Numbered from the stretch's first letter, positions 7,540 to 16,568 are shown. The stretch is 57,432 nt of DNA from an uncultured bacterium (GCA_949296245.1 CASFNW010000016.1:1-57432); one strand, 5' to 3'. Translations and numbers: made by a program. The notes: a model not told the origin generated them from the letters alone.

Positions 7540-9114
7540 ATGACAAAATTTTACTTAACTACGGCTATTGATTATGTAAACGGTGCTCCTCATATCGGAC
7601 ACGCTTATGAAAAAATACAAACAGACGTGCTTGCCCGTCATTTCCGCCAGAGATATGACGATGTATACTTTTTGACCGGTACAGATGAACACGGCATAAA
7701 AATACAAAAAACATCAGCAGCAAAAGGTATTACACCCAAAGAACTGTGTGATGAAAATGCAAATAAATTTAAAGAATGCTGGGCAGGATTGGACATATCC
7801 TATAATCAGTTTATAAGAACGACTGATGAACAGCATGAACAAATTGTTCAAAAGATTTTCAAAAAACTTCAGGAAAACGGTGATATATACAAACACTCAT
7901 ATACAGGATTATACTGTTCTGGATGCGAATCATTCTTAAACCCGAGAGACCTTACTGAAGACGGATTATGTCCTGATCATTTGAAAAAACCGGAAGAAGT
8001 AAAAGAAGAGAATTACTTCTTTAAACTTTCAAAATACAAAGACAGACTCGTTGAACATATAAAGACCCATCCGGAATTTATACAGCCAGCTTTCAGAGCA
8101 AACGAAGTCTTAAATCAGCTTGAAAATATAGAAGATATTTCTGTTTCCCGTTCAAAAGAATCCGTAAACTGGGGCATCCCTGTTCTGGGTGATGACAGCC
8201 AGACAATTTATGTGTGGATAGATGCTCTGTCTAACTATATAACAGCTCTTGGCTATGACCCTGTTAATCCTTCCGAAAAATTTAAAAGATACTGGCCTGC
8301 TGATGTACAGGTTATAGGCAAAGATATTTTGAAATTCCATGCAATATACTGGCCGGCATTTTTAATGTCTCTGGATTTACCTCTGCCAAAGACTATATTT
8401 GCTCACGGATGGATTACAATAGACGAAACAAAAATGAGTAAATCACTGGGCAATGTTATAGCACCTAAAGATGTTATGGAACACTTTGAACTCAGCCATC
8501 CGGATGCTTTCAGATACTTTATGATGACAGCTGCTCCTGCAGGACGTGACGGTAATTATTCCGACAATGATTTTAAAGAAAAAGTTAATGCAGATCTTGC
8601 AAACAATATAGGAAATCTGCTGAACAGAACATTGAATATGCAGGTTAAATACTTTGACGGAGAAATAAAACCGGAATTTATTACCCCTGCTGATAATGAA
8701 ATTGCAAAGGCTGCACTGGCTGCAGTTCAAGCTGTAAAAGAAAGATTTGACAAATTTGAAGTAGCGGAAGCAGCACAGGAAATTGTTAATTTTTCAAATA
8801 CCGTAAACAAATATGTAAATGATACAGCGCCCTGGGGACTTGCAAAAGAGGAAAAAATGCTGGAGTGTGCACAGGTTCTGTATAATGTGCTCGAATCAAT
8901 GAGATTCATAGCAGCAATGCTTGCACCTTATTGCCCGAACATTGCGCAAGATGTTTATACACAGCTCAATCTCGAAGCAAATCCGTCTGATGTTAAGCTG
9001 GATTCGCTTAAGTGGGCACAGATTCCAGCCGGCAAGATAACGGAAAAAGAAAAAATTAAACCGGTATTTTTGAGAGTTGACTCAGAAATTGCGGGAGCAG
9101 CCAAAAAGGGATAA
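7540..9114 (+). CDS. metG: Methionyl-tRNA synthetase (short form)
   Basis: Class I aminoacyl-tRNA synthetase charging tRNA-Met. The HIGH motif is at residues 18-21 and KMSKS at 298-302. A single zinc knuckle is formed by C126, C129, C144 and H147. At 524 aa it ends after the anticodon-binding helical domain and lacks the C-terminal EMAP/Trbp111-like tRNA-binding domain of longer enzymes such as those of E. coli or B. subtilis; short forms are known. The prfB ATG follows 5 nt after its stop, so the two are probably co-transcribed. Confidence 0.96.
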   Translation: MTKFYLTTAIDYVNGAPHIGHAYEKIQTDVLARHFRQRYDDVYFLTGTDEHGIKIQKTSAAKGITPKELCDENANKFKECWAGLDISYNQFIRTTDEQHEQIVQKIFKKLQENGDIYKHSYTGLYCSGCESFLNPRDLTEDGLCPDHLKKPEEVKEENYFFKLSKYKDRLVEHIKTHPEFIQPAFRANEVLNQLENIEDISVSRSKESVNWGIPVLGDDSQTIYVWIDALSNYITALGYDPVNPSEKFKRYWPADVQVIGKDILKFHAIYWPAFLMSLDLPLPKTIFAHGWITIDETKMSKSLGNVIAPKDVMEHFELSHPDAFRYFMMTAAPAGRDGNYSDNDFKEKVNADLANNIGNLLNRTLNMQVKYFDGEIKPEFITPADNEIAKAALAAVQAVKERFDKFEVAEAAQEIVNFSNTVNKYVNDTAPWGLAKEEKMLECAQVLYNVLESMRFIAAMLAPYCPNIAQDVYTQLNLEANPSDVKLDSLKWAQIPAGKITEKEKIKPVFLRVDSEIAGAAKKG

Positions 9115-9119
9115 TATAA

Positions 9120-10227
9120 ATGATAGACATTGAACAAAAACAAAAGTTAGAAGAATTGGCTTTGAAAGTAAACAAAGCAAAGGAGTGTCTTTGACCTTGC
9201 AAAAATAGAAGCAAGAGCAAAAGATATTGATTTAAGACTGCAAAGCGAAGATATCTGGTCAGCCCCTCAGGCTGCAGCAAAACTATCTCAAGAACTAACT
9301 GAATGTAAAAATAATATTGAAAAAGCAAAAAACTGGGATAAACAAATTGATGATTGTAATGTCCTGATAGAGCTTTATAATGAAACAGAAGATGAATCTC
9401 TGTGGGAAGAGCTCCAAAATACTCTTGATTCTCTAGAAAAAGAGATGAATGAGTGGGAAGTTCAAATGACTTTGTCCGGAGAGTATGATTCTTATGATAC
9501 AATTTTGACGGTTAATGCAGGAGCGGGCGGTACAGATGCTCAGGACTGGGCGCAGATGCTGCTTAGAATGTACACACGCTGGGCAGAACAAAAAGGCTGG
9601 AAAGTAGAGCTTTTAGACAAATCAGACGGAGACGAAGCCGGTATTAAGTCAGCAACAATAAAAGTTACCGGTAAATACGCATTTGGACTTGCTAAAGCGG
9701 AAAGAGGCGTTCATAGACTTGTCAGAATTTCGCCCTTCAACGCAAACGGAAAACGCCAGACAAGCTTTGCATCTTTAGAGGTAAGTCCTGTTATAGAGGA
9801 TTTTGAAAAAGTTATAACAATCCCTCCTGAAGATATAGAAGTGGATACAATGCGCTCGGGCGGTGCTGGAGGTCAGAATGTAAATAAAGTAGAAACCGCC
9901 GTACGTATATTACACAAGCCGACAGGGATAGTTGTAAAATGCCAGCAGCAGCGTTCACAGCTGCAAAATAAAGAAACTGCAATGCAAATGCTTGCTGCAA
10001 AACTTCTTGCAATAAAGCAGGCTGAACACGACAAAAAGCTGGCGGAATTAAAAGGCGAAAATTTTGATATAAATTTTGGCTCACAAATACGTTCTTATGT
10101 CTTTCACCCGTACAAAATGGTAAAAGACCACAGAACAGGCTATGAAGTCGGCAATGTTGACGCTGTTATGGACGGAGAGATAGACGGTTTTATTGAAGCT
10201 TATCTAAAACAGAATATCAATGCCTGA
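9120..10227 (+). CDS. prfB: Peptide chain release factor 2, with programmed +1 frameshift
   Basis: RF2, which terminates translation at UGA and UAA. The gene lies in two frames: ATG 9120 reads 24 codons to an in-frame TGA at 9192-9194, and decoding resumes in +1 from GAC at 9193. The joined product, join(9120..9191,9193..10227), is 368 aa. The RF2 anticodon motif SPF falls at about 204-206 and GGQ at 250-252, the E. coli positions. Automated callers tend to start it at ATG 9445, losing the first 108 residues. It is coupled to metG upstream. Confidence 0.96.
9181..9195 (+). promoter_or_regulatory. prfB +1 frameshift (recoding) signal
   Basis: An internal Shine-Dalgarno AGGAG (9181-9185) lies 3 nt before CTT TGA C (9189-9195). 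These are the spacing and slip codon of the classical RF2 autoregulatory frameshift: low RF2 lets the Leu-tRNA slip from CTT to TTT past the TGA. Both flanking frames are open and conserved, so the site appears functional. Confidence 0.95.
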
Positions 10228-10459
10228 ATCTGCTGTATATTATGTCAGGAGAATAATATCCGGGTTTATTACCAAGAGTTATCTGCGACATTGCAAGAGA
10301 ACGCATAGCATTTGCATAGTCTTTGCTTACAGGCTCAAACTGCGGTAATGATACTGCAGGATTCTTTTCTATTAAATTGTTTGCAGTTTCCTCAAGCCGA
10401 TTGCTTACCACCTTTTTAGGTGAAGTAAGCCCCTGAGGGATTGAATGCATATTTTCCAT
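10217..10459 (-). CDS. Small hypothetical protein
   Basis: 80-aa ORF convergent with prfB, their 3' ends overlapping by 11 bp. No family recognised. The sequence is moderately polar with a predicted helix around [16 protein letters not shown] and no signal peptide. The ATG at 10459 has no clear ribosome-binding site; ATG 10450, with GGAAAA just upstream, is an alternative. Codon use resembles its neighbours and it fills an otherwise empty gap, which favours a real gene. Confidence is moderate. Confidence 0.5.
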   Translation of the reverse strand: MENMHSIPQGLTSPKKVVSNRLEETANNLIEKNPAVSLPQFEPVSKDYANAMRSLAMSQITLGNKPGYYSPDIIYSRFRH

Positions 10460-10554
10460 TTTTCACACACTAAGAAATTACTACCTATGTTTATATAAAA
10501 ACATTTTGGCTTTAATAATTGCCTTAAAATTCTAAACCCGTTACAATTGTAAAT

Positions 10555-11514
10555 ATGTTCAATACTATGCCGATACAGATAGAATATTTACTGATGTTGC
10601 AGAATTTCAGGGAACTGACTAACGGAGTTTTTGATAATTTTTTTCTTTCTGTGACCTGGTTTGGAGAAGCATTGATACCTGTATTTGTAATGGCTGTTAT
10701 TTACTGGGGGATAAATAAAAAAGCCGGCACATTTATATTTTTTACGTTCGGGCTTACTCTTTATACAAATGTCTTTTTAAAAATGACTGCATGCATAAAA
10801 CGCCCCTGGTATATTGACTCAAGAATAGCCCCTATAGACAGCGCACTGCCTGCTGCAGACGGATATTCATTCCCGAGCGGACATACGGCAGGAGCAATGG
10901 CTGTATGGGGCAGTATTGCATACAAATGGTGGAATAACCGGATAATCAGATATTTAATGATAACTATTGTTTTACTTGTTGCCTTTTCAAGAAATTATAT
11001 AGGTGTGCATACGCCGCAGGATGTTCTTGTATCAATAATTGCCGGTATTGCTTTAATATTTGCAACTGAAAAATTAACAGATTGGATTGATAAAGGACAA
11101 AACAGGGATTTAATTTTTTATTTAACAATGATAGTACTTACAATAATTCTTTATTTGTATTTACATATAAAATGTAATATACAGATGCAAAGTTTCAATC
11201 CTCTTGCAGATTGCATAAACCCCGTCGAAATGAAACACGGCGTTTATTATAAAATCGGTTTTATGCTGGGAATTTTTACGGGATGGATTTTAGAGAGAAG
11301 ATTAGTAAATTTTTCAATTATAAATAACTTAAAAAAGAAAATTATATTAATTTCTGCAGGTTTAATATTTTTGTACACTATTTGCGCATTTTGCACAAAG
11401 ATTTTATTGTTGATTTTCCCTGACCGTTTTGCTTATTCTATAACTGCATTTTTAATACCGTTTTATATTATATTTTTGTATCCGGTTGTTATAAAAATAT
11501 TTGCAAGTCGTTGA
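10555..11514 (+). CDS. PAP2-family membrane phosphatase
   Basis: 319-aa polytopic membrane protein with the three phosphatidate/undecaprenyl-phosphate phosphatase motifs: K76...R83-P84, PSGH at 107-110, and SRNYIGVHTPQD (R146, H152, D156). Such enzymes remove phosphate from lipid phosphates at the membrane surface, for example recycling undecaprenyl-PP or acting on phosphatidate. A C-terminal half of further helices extends it beyond the minimal domain. The substrate is not deducible. Its end overlaps the convergent downstream gene by 26 bp. Confidence 0.9.
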   Translation: MFNTMPIQIEYLLMLQNFRELTNGVFDNFFLSVTWFGEALIPVFVMAVIYWGINKKAGTFIFFTFGLTLYTNVFLKMTACIKRPWYIDSRIAPIDSALPAADGYSFPSGHTAGAMAVWGSIAYKWWNNRIIRYLMITIVLLVAFSRNYIGVHTPQDVLVSIIAGIALIFATEKLTDWIDKGQNRDLIFYLTMIVLTIILYLYLHIKCNIQMQSFNPLADCINPVEMKHGVYYKIGFMLGIFTGWILERRLVNFSIINNLKKKIILISAGLIFLYTICAFCTKILLLIFPDRFAYSITAFLIPFYIIFLYPVVIKIFASR

Positions 11515-12385
11515 TATAATTTTTTATTTCAATACCTGCTGATTCAATTTTTCTGTAATCATCAGATATAGTAAAAGCAGAGTTTGAAGATATTAATATA
11601 ACGTTTGTTATATCTATCACCCTTTTATCAATATCAAAAAATGCTTTGTAATACACCCTGTCTGATTCATTGCCTTTGAATACAGCCGAATGTTTAAAAT
11701 AAGATTTGTAAGTCTGAATAACAGAGCGGAAAAATGTATTGTTCTCATTTTTAAAATCTGCACTTGAGCACAGATTCGATACAAACAGTCCTTTATTTGA
11801 AAGTGATTTATTTATAAGTTTAAAATACTCATCACTCAAAAAACGGTCATCAATTCCGTCATCAGATGCAACATCGACAACTATCAAATCGTATTTTTTT
11901 TTATTTTCTCTTAAAAAAACAATGCCGTCTTGCAGGTAAAAATTGGTTCTGTCTGATTTTCTGAAATCAAAGTACTCTTTCGCTATATCAAAGATATTTT
12001 CTTCTATATCAACAACATCTATACAATCAATGTGGTCAAAAATTTTTTCCCAATCATTGACAATTTTTCCTGTACCAAAGCCGATTAAGAGAATATTTTT
12101 GATGTCAGGGTTAATAAGATAAGGAATTGCAAAATAGTTGATATATGGCAGATTGCCTTTATATACCGGTGTATCAATAAACCCTGCCTGATAGGTGTCT
12201 TTGTAATGCAAAAAACGTCCGATTTCATTTTCGACAACTTTTATATTATGAAAATCAGACTGCTTTTCATAAAGAACTCTGTCGTTAAACTCCTTATTAT
12301 TTATTATTTCAAGGAGTTTTTCATCAGGTTCATGTATAGCAAGGTATTCGGGTATTATTATCATATTTTTTATTGTATCATACAA
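11489..12385 (-). CDS. Spermidine-synthase-like methyltransferase-fold protein
   Basis: 298-aa Rossmann-fold protein related to SpeE. A nucleotide-binding segment ILLIGFGTGKIVNDW is followed by acidic VVDIEEN, then YDLIVVDVASDDG and LSDEYFKLI, as in polyamine aminopropyltransferases. The conserved catalytic surroundings are loose, so it may be a SpeE paralogue of unknown activity rather than true spermidine synthase. The start could be ATG 12385 or ATG 12364; promoter geometry favours 12364. It is divergent from rsmA across only a few bases and its 3' end overlaps the PAP2 gene by 26 bp. Confidence 0.75.
   Translation of the reverse strand: MYDTIKNMIIIPEYLAIHEPDEKLLEIINNKEFNDRVLYEKQSDFHNIKVVENEIGRFLHYKDTYQAGFIDTPVYKGNLPYINYFAIPYLINPDIKNILLIGFGTGKIVNDWEKIFDHIDCIDVVDIEENIFDIAKEYFDFRKSDRTNFYLQDGIVFLRENKKKYDLIVVDVASDDGIDDRFLSDEYFKLINKSLSNKGLFVSNLCSSADFKNENNTFFRSVIQTYKSYFKHSAVFKGNESDRVYYKAFFDIDKRVIDITNVILISSNSAFTISDDYRKIESAGIEIKNYINDLQIFL
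12373..12385. promoter_or_regulatory. Symmetrical bidirectional -10 element between rsmA and the SpeE-like gene
   Basis: A perfect inverted repeat, TTGTAT-C-ATACAA, lies between the divergent starts. Read forward it gives TATCAT (12376-12381), 7 nt before ATG 12389. Read in reverse it gives TATGAT (12382-12377), about 12 nt before ATG 12364. Both mRNAs would then be leaderless or nearly so. No Shine-Dalgarno sequence is visible before either start. Confidence 0.5.
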
Positions 12386-12388
12386 CTT

Positions 12389-13228
12389 ATGAGCGACTAT
12401 TTTTTAAGAGCAAAATTATTTAAAACAAAAAAACGCCTCGGTCAGAACTTTCTTGTTGATGACAGTGTAATAGAAAGAATACTTGAGGAAGTATCAATAG
12501 ATGATACCATTCTGGAAATAGGTCCTGGAGCCGGATTTGTTACGGAAAACCTTGTAAAAAAAGCAAAAAAAGTTTATGCAGTAGAAATTGATGAAGATGC
12601 AATCAAAGCCCTGCAGCACATAAGAATGCAAAATTTTCATCTTATACACAATGATATTTTAAAAACGCAGTTAAAAGACCTTGAAGATACTAAATTTAAA
12701 GTAATAGCAAATATACCGTATTACATAACAAGCCCTATTCTTGCTCATTTACTCGGTGAAATTGATGATTTAAACAATGAAAACAGAAATCATATATCGG
12801 AAATAATACTTATGGTGCAGTGGGAAGTCGCTCAAAGACTAATTGCAGATGAAAATTCACCCTCAAAACAGTACGGCTTATTGTCTATTCTGACTCAATT
12901 TAATGCTGATGTTGAACTGATTCAAAAAGTAGGCAGAAGGTCTTTCTACCCTGCACCAAAAGTAGATTCCGCTCTCGTTAGAATAACCATAAACAAAGAT
13001 CCGAAAGTAAAAGTCAGCGATTATACTTTTTTAAGAAGAGTTATTAAAGCCTGCTTTGCAACAAGACGGAAAAATCTTAAGAATTCTTTGATTAATGCGG
13101 GGTTTAATAAAGAGTCAGTGTCAGAAACACTTCTAAAACTTAACCTGAACGAAAATATCAGAGGAGAAACTCTATCAATAGATGAATTTGCACAGCTGTC
13201 AGAGGAGTTGAAAAAGAATAATGCTTAA
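12389..13228 (+). CDS. rsmA: 16S rRNA (adenine1518/1519-N6)-dimethyltransferase
   Basis: KsgA, which dimethylates two adenines in helix 45 of 16S rRNA during 30S maturation. From ATG 12389 the protein is 279 aa, the family size. It starts near the conserved KKRLGQNFL (14-22), with the SAM loop EIGPGAGF (43-50) and catalytic NIPYY (108-112). The frame is open upstream to 12206, but that extension crosses the divergent gene and lacks homology, so it is rejected. There is no ribosome-binding site. The ispE start overlaps its end by 8 bp. Confidence 0.95.
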   Translation: MSDYFLRAKLFKTKKRLGQNFLVDDSVIERILEEVSIDDTILEIGPGAGFVTENLVKKAKKVYAVEIDEDAIKALQHIRMQNFHLIHNDILKTQLKDLEDTKFKVIANIPYYITSPILAHLLGEIDDLNNENRNHISEIILMVQWEVAQRLIADENSPSKQYGLLSILTQFNADVELIQKVGRRSFYPAPKVDSALVRITINKDPKVKVSDYTFLRRVIKACFATRRKNLKNSLINAGFNKESVSETLLKLNLNENIRGETLSIDEFAQLSEELKKNNA

Positions 13229-14066
13229 GATAAAAGTGGCTGCGCCTGCTAAAATAAATTTGACACTTGAAGTCCTAAATAAGAGAGACGATGGTTTTCA
13301 TAATATTAAAAGCATTATGCAGGCAATAAGCCTTTATGATTATCTTTCATTTACTATAGAAGATGCGGCGGAAACAAAAATAATATTGACGGGCAACAGC
13401 GATAAGATTCCTTATGACAACAAAAACCTTGTATATAAGGCTGTTGAAAAATTTTTAGAAAAAGCACAAATAAAAAACAAGGAGATTGAAGTTTATATAG
13501 AAAAGAATATTCCTGTCGAAGCAGGCCTTGCGGGCGGCAGTACAGATGCAGCAGCAGCATTTTTTGCTTTGAATAAACTGTTTAATTTTGTACTCAGTAA
13601 CAATGAAATACAAGAATTGTGCGCGTCATTGGGCTCTGACTTAAATTTCTGTCTGCAGGGCGGAACAGCATTGTGTACGGGCAGAGGTGAGAATATAAAA
13701 AAAATAAATACACCTGATTTGGATATTACACTTATAAAACCATCAAAATTTGGTATTTCGGCTAAAGAAGCATATACAAAATTTTCAAAGTTACCTGAAA
13801 TATTAAAAAAAATACCTCATAATACAGAAAAAATTGCAGAAAAATTTGACAGCAGCCTGTTATACAACAGTCTTGAACAGGCAGTTATAAATGACTATGA
13901 TGAGCTGAAAGAAATAAAAAAAATGCTGCCGGAAGCTGTTATGTCCGGCTCAGGTCCCACATTTTTCATTACGGAATCAAAATGCCAGATACCGTTTGAT
14001 AACAGCAGATTTATCGTTATAGAGGGACTAAAATCCTTAACTGACGGTATAAAAGAAGTTTGTTAA
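13221..14066 (+). CDS. ispE: 4-diphosphocytidyl-2-C-methyl-D-erythritol kinase
   Basis: GHMP-family kinase of 281 aa catalysing the ATP-dependent step of the MEP isoprenoid pathway. The N-terminal APAKINLTLEVLNKRDDGFH contains catalytic Lys11. The GHMP ATP-binding loop PVEAGLAGGSTDAAAA spans about 98-113, and a C-terminal MSGSGPTFF loop is present. Its ATG lies inside the end of rsmA, an rsmA-ispE pairing common in bacteria, so translation is probably coupled. Confidence 0.95.
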   Translation: MLKIKVAAPAKINLTLEVLNKRDDGFHNIKSIMQAISLYDYLSFTIEDAAETKIILTGNSDKIPYDNKNLVYKAVEKFLEKAQIKNKEIEVYIEKNIPVEAGLAGGSTDAAAAFFALNKLFNFVLSNNEIQELCASLGSDLNFCLQGGTALCTGRGENIKKINTPDLDITLIKPSKFGISAKEAYTKFSKLPEILKKIPHNTEKIAEKFDSSLLYNSLEQAVINDYDELKEIKKMLPEAVMSGSGPTFFITESKCQIPFDNSRFIVIEGLKSLTDGIKEVC

Positions 14067-14169
14067 TTATTGTTAAAATATTATTTAAAAATATAAAGTT
14101 TTAGAAAATATAAACCGATATATCTCATGTAAAGCTGATAGGGATAAGTAAGCCGAAAAGGAGATTTAT

Positions 14170-14472
14170 ATGCAGGTAAACAGATTAAGTTTCAGTTTGC
14201 AAGAAGAATTACAAAAAACAACTAATTTTAATACTGCAAGAAATGAAACTCTTTTTGATAATGACAATTATCAAAAAAATGAAAACGGGGAAGTAGATTT
14301 TTCTCAGCTTGAAATAGAAGATTTAAAAATAACAGATTCTCAGATTCAAACGCTGCTTGGCTCTTTTACTGATGAGATAACAAAATTTTTCGGTGTTCAG
14401 TCTCAACAGCAACAAACAGCTCAGCCAAATGAACAGACAAAAGCACAGGCGGCAGGACACTTTATTGCATAA
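14170..14472 (+). CDS. Small hypothetical Gln-rich-tailed protein
   Basis: 100-aa polar, acidic protein of no recognised family. Residues 40-75 (around EDLKITDSQIQTLLGSFTDEITKFFG) look helical, and the tail is a Gln/Ala-rich low-complexity segment ending AAGHFIA. The AAAAGGAG ribosome-binding site at about 14156-14163 is excellent and a strong intrinsic terminator follows directly, so it is expressed as a monocistronic or last gene. Its N-terminus (MQVNRLSFSL) faintly resembles the short starts of other hypothetical proteins in the window. Confidence 0.8.
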   Translation: MQVNRLSFSLQEELQKTTNFNTARNETLFDNDNYQKNENGEVDFSQLEIEDLKITDSQIQTLLGSFTDEITKFFGVQSQQQQTAQPNEQTKAQAAGHFIA

Positions 14473-14501
14473 AAAAGCCCTCTTTTAAAGAGGGCTTTTT
14501 T
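14473..14501 (+). terminator. Intrinsic terminator
   Basis: GCCCTCTTT and AAAGAGGGC (about 14477-14495) form a perfect stem with a minimal loop, flanked by A and T runs. It ends the 14170 gene and may also act on the convergent gene that stops at 14519. Confidence 0.92.
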
Positions 14502-14518
14502 ATAGAAATATCTATATT

Positions 14519-14881
14519 TTACATTGAATATGTTATCAATGCTTTTACTGAGCGTGCAGTATCTTTTACTTCGGATTTTTCTGCACTGTTCATTGTTTCT
14601 TCCAATACTTTCAGCACTTCTGTTTTGTCGTTCAATGAAAGAATTTCATTTATAGAGCTCATAGCGACTCTTGCACTAAGGTCATTAATACCTTTTCCTG
14701 CGGAAGCTATGACTATTTTTAATGATTCAGGACAATTTTTTCTGATTAGAGCCTGTGCTGTTTTTTCTCTTATTTCATCAATTTCAGAATTTGTTCCTAT
14801 TTCTTCCAAAACTTGAATGGATTTAGGGTCTTCATGTCTGCCAAGAGCTTCAATTATATTATCAATTCTGTTTGTTTTCAT
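14519..14881 (-). CDS. HEAT-repeat-like small protein
   Basis: 120-aa soluble, all-helical protein. Segments ALGRHEDPKSIQVLEEIG and VLKVLEETMNSAEKSEVKD have the rhythm of HEAT/armadillo repeats (about three), suggesting a protein-binding scaffold. AGGTGG lies at proper distance before the ATG, in the 8-bp gap after the upstream FKG-motif gene, so the two are an operon. No specific function can be assigned. Confidence 0.8.
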   Translation of the reverse strand: MKTNRIDNIIEALGRHEDPKSIQVLEEIGTNSEIDEIREKTAQALIRKNCPESLKIVIASAGKGINDLSARVAMSSINEILSLNDKTEVLKVLEETMNSAEKSEVKDTARSVKALITYSM

Positions 14882-14889
14882 TCTTCCAC

Positions 14890-15381
14890 CTACGCTTTCA
14901 GACTTTCTTTGTATGCAGCATGTTCTATGGCCAGCATTGTATAAAGGTCATCAACCGGTCGTTTCAGCAAATTATTTACACTGTATGTGTTATCGAATTT
15001 TGAAGAAATTGACTCCATCAAACCTTTAAAATCAAGAGAAATTTCTGTATTTTTAGCTTTTTCCCATGAATTTGCAAGATTATCTTTAATCTGTCTGCCA
15101 AAAGAGATAATAGAGTTTATTCTTGAACGGAAAGCTTCGTTAAATGAGTTCATACCACCGACAAAAGCACTCGCTACCATTTTTGATTTGTTTGTTAATT
15201 TAGTAAATGAATCAAACGGATTTGTTGAGTTTGTTGTTTCTTTTGCTTTTGTAGACTCAAATACATCTGATGTTAATACATTGCCTTTAAAGTTGATTCC
15301 AAACGGATTGGAATGTACTTCCTGTCTTTCTTCTTTAGACATAGGCTTGAAAATTGAAAAATTTGTTTGAGAGATTTTCAT
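14890..15381 (-). CDS. Hypothetical protein with N-terminal 'FKG' motif
   Basis: 163-aa protein with no classical signal peptide. It begins MKISQTNFSI and has NPFGINFKGN at about residues 26-35. The rest is Ser/Lys-rich with helical segments. Similar MKI...FKG starts occur in the AAA+ protein at 26533 and, as I recall, in many hypothetical proteins of gut Melainabacteria; the meaning of the tag is unknown. AAGGAAGG precedes the ATG. It is followed 8 bp later by the HEAT-like gene, with which it probably forms an operon. Confidence 0.8.
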   Translation of the reverse strand: MKISQTNFSIFKPMSKEERQEVHSNPFGINFKGNVLTSDVFESTKAKETTNSTNPFDSFTKLTNKSKMVASAFVGGMNSFNEAFRSRINSIISFGRQIKDNLANSWEKAKNTEISLDFKGLMESISSKFDNTYSVNNLLKRPVDDLYTMLAIEHAAYKESLKA

Positions 15382-15520
15382 TTTAATCTTGCCTTCCTTA
15401 TTTAACTAGATACTCATAATCTTAATTAGAATACTTATCTAAAGTATCATTATATGGAAGGCGAATAATCATCTTTTTGGAGGATTTGTTGTGATTTTAA
15501 CTACAACTTTAGTATAAATT

Positions 15521-16237
15521 CTACCCTGCACTCAAACCTGCACAAAGACTGATTGATTGTCCGGTCATGCCCTTGGCCTCATCGGAAACGATATATTTTA
15601 CAAGGTTTGCAATCTCATCCGGACAGATGAAACGCCTTTGCGGAATCATATCCAATTCTTCCTCATAAGAAAAATCACTTACAGAAACAGCATTTTCGGC
15701 AAGTTCTGTTTCTACCCACCCCGGGTTAATTGTATTTACCGTAATATTATCCTGAGCAAGTTCAAGCGCAAGCGCTTTTGTTAAACCAGTAAAAGCAGAT
15801 TTTGTCATAGAATATAACGAAGCATTAGCTTCACCAACGACACCGCTTATAGATCCGATATTTACAATTCTGCCCCATTTTTTCTGTTTCATATAAGGCA
15901 CTGCATATTTTATCAATCTGTATGGTACTTCACAATTAAGTTTTATCAGCTTTTTTATATCGTCATCTTTTGTATTTTCAACAGATGAATAAATATAATC
16001 ACCGGCATTGTTTATAAGAATATCAAAATTGTTTGTCATTAATTTTTTACTGGCTTTGTCATCAATAAGGTTGCAAACAAAATAACCTGCTGCATTTATT
16101 TCATGAGCTGTATTTTTAAGTGTTGTTTCTGTGCGCGCACATATATATACATCATAACCTTCCAAAGACAAGCGTTTTGCAATGCTTTTACCTATGCCTT
16201 TAGATGCGCCTGTAACCAGTACTGTTTTATTTTTCAT
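15521..16237 (-). CDS. Short-chain dehydrogenase/reductase (FabG-like)
   Basis: NAD(P)-dependent oxidoreductase of 238 aa if started at ATG 16237. The TGASKGIG cofactor loop is at 9-16, NNAG at 76-79, and catalytic S129, Y142 and K146 are present, with NPGWVET downstream. Upstream in-frame ATGs (16246, 16273) add residues not typical of the family. FabG-type 3-oxoacyl-ACP reductase is the nearest named function, but the substrate is not fixed by sequence. Its start overlaps the end of the upstream 113-aa gene, so translation is probably coupled. Confidence 0.88.
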   Translation of the reverse strand: MKNKTVLVTGASKGIGKSIAKRLSLEGYDVYICARTETTLKNTAHEINAAGYFVCNLIDDKASKKLMTNNFDILINNAGDYIYSSVENTKDDDIKKLIKLNCEVPYRLIKYAVPYMKQKKWGRIVNIGSISGVVGEANASLYSMTKSAFTGLTKALALELAQDNITVNTINPGWVETELAENAVSVSDFSYEEELDMIPQRRFICPDEIANLVKYIVSDEAKGMTGQSISLCAGLSAG

Positions 16238-16568
16238 TTGAACCATTATTATATTCTGCCAGTATTTGTACAATAGATTCCATTAATAATGATATTATTT
16301 CTTTTCTTTTATCATCATCGAGATTTTTTATTATTTCTACAGCAGAGTGTAATGAAATATTTTTATCGTACCACCTTCTGTATTCAGTAATTTTATTTTC
16401 AGATAGCAGCGATATTTCACTGTCTTTATTTGTTTTTATTTCGCTGAGAATTATTTGAATCAAATCCTGTGCAATTTCTTCTCTTATATCATCGGAAAGA
16501 TTTTCAATAAAAGTCATTAAATGACTCAAATCAGGATCTTTATCATACCAGCGTACATACTTGTTCAT
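16227..16568 (-). CDS. Hypothetical protein with an internal RWYDK duplication
   Basis: 113-aa acidic, helical protein made of two copies of a roughly 40-residue unit. Copy one (about 4-43) begins YVRWYDKDPDLS and copy two (about 63-104) begins YRRWYDKNISLH; each continues with a helix containing NL.DD.R/K.EI. A short Ser/Glu linker separates them. I do not recognise the family. It lies between deoB and the SDR gene on the same strand and overlaps the latter. Confidence 0.75.
   Translation of the reverse strand: MNKYVRWYDKDPDLSHLMTFIENLSDDIREEIAQDLIQIILSEIKTNKDSEISLLSENKITEYRRWYDKNISLHSAVEIIKNLDDDKRKEIISLLMESIVQILAEYNNGSNEK

Noticed and set aside
12206..12388. Upstream extension of the rsmA frame (61 codons)
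   Set aside because: It crosses the divergent SpeE-like gene on the other strand, has no KsgA homology, and ATG 12389 gives the family length.
14067..14169. Possible c-di-AMP (ydaO-type) riboswitch in the leader of the 100-aa gene, suggested by cdaA in the window
   Set aside because: A GATAGGGA-like string is present but the conserved core and paired helices of that riboswitch could not be built.
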